A stretch of DNA of 5,630 nucleotides, from positions 1 to 5,630 of the forward strand of contig JBIIPQ010000287.1 in NCBI GenBank assembly GCA_044342535.1, read 5' to 3'. The notes beneath the pieces were generated by a model. That model made no database searches. It was not told the DNA's origin and saw only the letters and a program-made list of their open reading frames with translations. Positions within the stretch are counted from its first letter, which is position 1; each line of letters begins with the position of its first letter. Of the stretch, positions 5,130 to 5,630 are shown one piece after another. This DNA is from UBA4615 sp044342535 (GTDB taxonomy: Bacteria > Pseudomonadota > Gammaproteobacteria > Burkholderiales > Burkholderiaceae_E). A program made the translations under genes and the position numbers.

Positions 5130-5630
5130 TTTCGACGTGCTGATTCAACGCAGCGAGGTGTTCCTGGACTTCTGCAAGCGTCGCCTCGGCGCGATGCTCG
5201 ACCTGTCCCGGCAGGCGGTTCAGGCGAGCCACGCCCGCCACGCCGCCCAGGGCCGCTCGATGATGGGGCCCCTGTCGGCGCTCGTGCGCCGCGAGCCGAT
5301 CTCGGTGGCGGGAGATGTCAGCCTGCGCGTCGTGTTCGAGACCATGGAGCGCGAGCGCGTGGGCTCGGTGATCGTCGGCGACGCCGAGGGCATCTTCACG
5401 CGACAGGACGTGATCGGACGCGTCGTCCTGCCGGGCCTGTCACTGGACACGCCGATCGCCTCGGTGATGACCGCGCCGCTGGTCACGCTCGATGCGCAGG
5501 CGCCCGCCGCCGAGGCGATGCTGCTGATGGCCAGCCGCGGCATCCGGCACGTGCCGGTGGTGCGCGACGGGCGTCTGGCGGGGGTGGTGACCGAGCGCGA
5601 CCTCTTCGTGCTTCAGCGCCAGAGCATGCG
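4777..5630 (+). CDS. cNMP-binding and CBS-pair signalling protein, DUF294 nucleotidyltransferase type (3' partial)
   Basis: The gene runs off the right edge; 284 residues are visible. Residues about 16-125 form a cyclic-nucleotide-binding-type domain, with YFAPGEVII (39-47) and a phosphate-cassette-like stretch GEPFPVGALLAGRAVSARYT (85-104). A helical linker (126-160) follows. Then come two CBS repeats: 163-216 (PLSALVRREPISV, then VGSVIVGDAEGIFTRQDV) and about 226-279 (ASVMTAPLVTLDA, then GIRHVPVVRDGRLAGVVTER). This order is that of the DUF294 family, whose nucleotidyltransferase-like domain would lie beyond the window. CBS pairs usually bind adenine nucleotides. Genes of this type commonly sit next to VC_2705 symporters, so a regulatory link to transport is plausible but inferred. 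The ATG at 4777 fits the family's N-terminus, with a weak ACGGA at 4766-4770 as Shine-Dalgarno. The preceding terminator implies separate transcription or readthrough. Confidence 0.9.
   Translation, partial: MSSPTIVAAVRAALEVHPPFSTMRGEDLDFIAGRVELAYFAPGEVIISPEAGTPDACWIVRDGVVAGRRPDDQQAAEPGLQLTQGEPFPVGALLAGRAVSARYTAAGDVFCWVLSRADFDVLIQRSEVFLDFCKRRLGAMLDLSRQAVQASHARHAAQGRSMMGPLSALVRREPISVAGDVSLRVVFETMERERVGSVIVGDAEGIFTRQDVIGRVVLPGLSLDTPIASVMTAPLVTLDAQAPAAEAMLLMASRGIRHVPVVRDGRLAGVVTERDLFVLQRQSM

Noticed and set aside
5220..5543. A 107-codon - strand open frame within the cNMP/CBS gene
   Set aside because: It is Ser/Thr/Arg-rich and is the antisense shadow of a clearly coding CBS region.

Overview
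The window is very GC-rich, gene-dense and coded entirely on the + strand. Its gene content (a DUF4212 protein plus a VC_2705-type sodium:solute symporter with a long charged internal loop, followed by a cyclic-nucleotide/CBS-domain protein) suggests a proteobacterium, most likely a betaproteobacterium (Burkholderiales or Rhodocyclales type). That assignment is inferred from gene families and base composition; no taxonomic marker is present.

Layout. (1) 93-998: a ten-helix DMT/EamA-family exporter standing alone. (2) 999-1224: a noncoding gap with a locally AT-richer patch, the likely promoter zone for what follows. (3) 1225-2182: a tightly packed set of three small genes: a 31-residue ORF with an excellent ribosome binding site, a 94-residue two-helix membrane protein resembling YggT, and a 194-residue TPR protein. 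Each overlaps the next by 4 bases (GTGA, then ATGA), so translational coupling is likely. The 31-residue ORF and the true ATG of the TPR gene (1598, far inside a longer open frame) are easy to miss. (4) 2183-2292: a short gap with a small palindrome and a strong Shine-Dalgarno. (5) 2293-2556 and 2553 onward: the small (DUF4212) and large (SSS-family) symporter subunits, again with an ATGA overlap. (6) 4618-4698: three stem-loops in a row, the last a textbook intrinsic terminator. (7) 4777-5630: the first 284 residues of a cNMP-binding plus CBS-pair protein of the DUF294 nucleotidyltransferase type, running off the right edge.

How they fit together. The symporter pair is probably a sodium-driven uptake system for a small carboxylate. 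The cNMP/CBS protein beside it is a plausible nucleotide-sensing regulator of the same physiology, but a terminator separates them, so it may be expressed apart. The YggT-like/TPR pair looks like a separate envelope-associated unit of unknown role.

The main anomaly is the 3' end of the symporter gene. Family-like sequence ends near residue 684-688 (about base 4616), yet no stop codon follows in that frame until 5127-5129. The open frame passes through the terminator and 353 bases into the next gene. All three forward frames are free of stops from 4563 to 4777. A transcript ending at the terminator would therefore be a non-stop mRNA. A lost stop codon or a sequence error is the simplest reading; recoding is possible but unproven. 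I found no RNA genes, CRISPR arrays, insertion sequences or long repeats.
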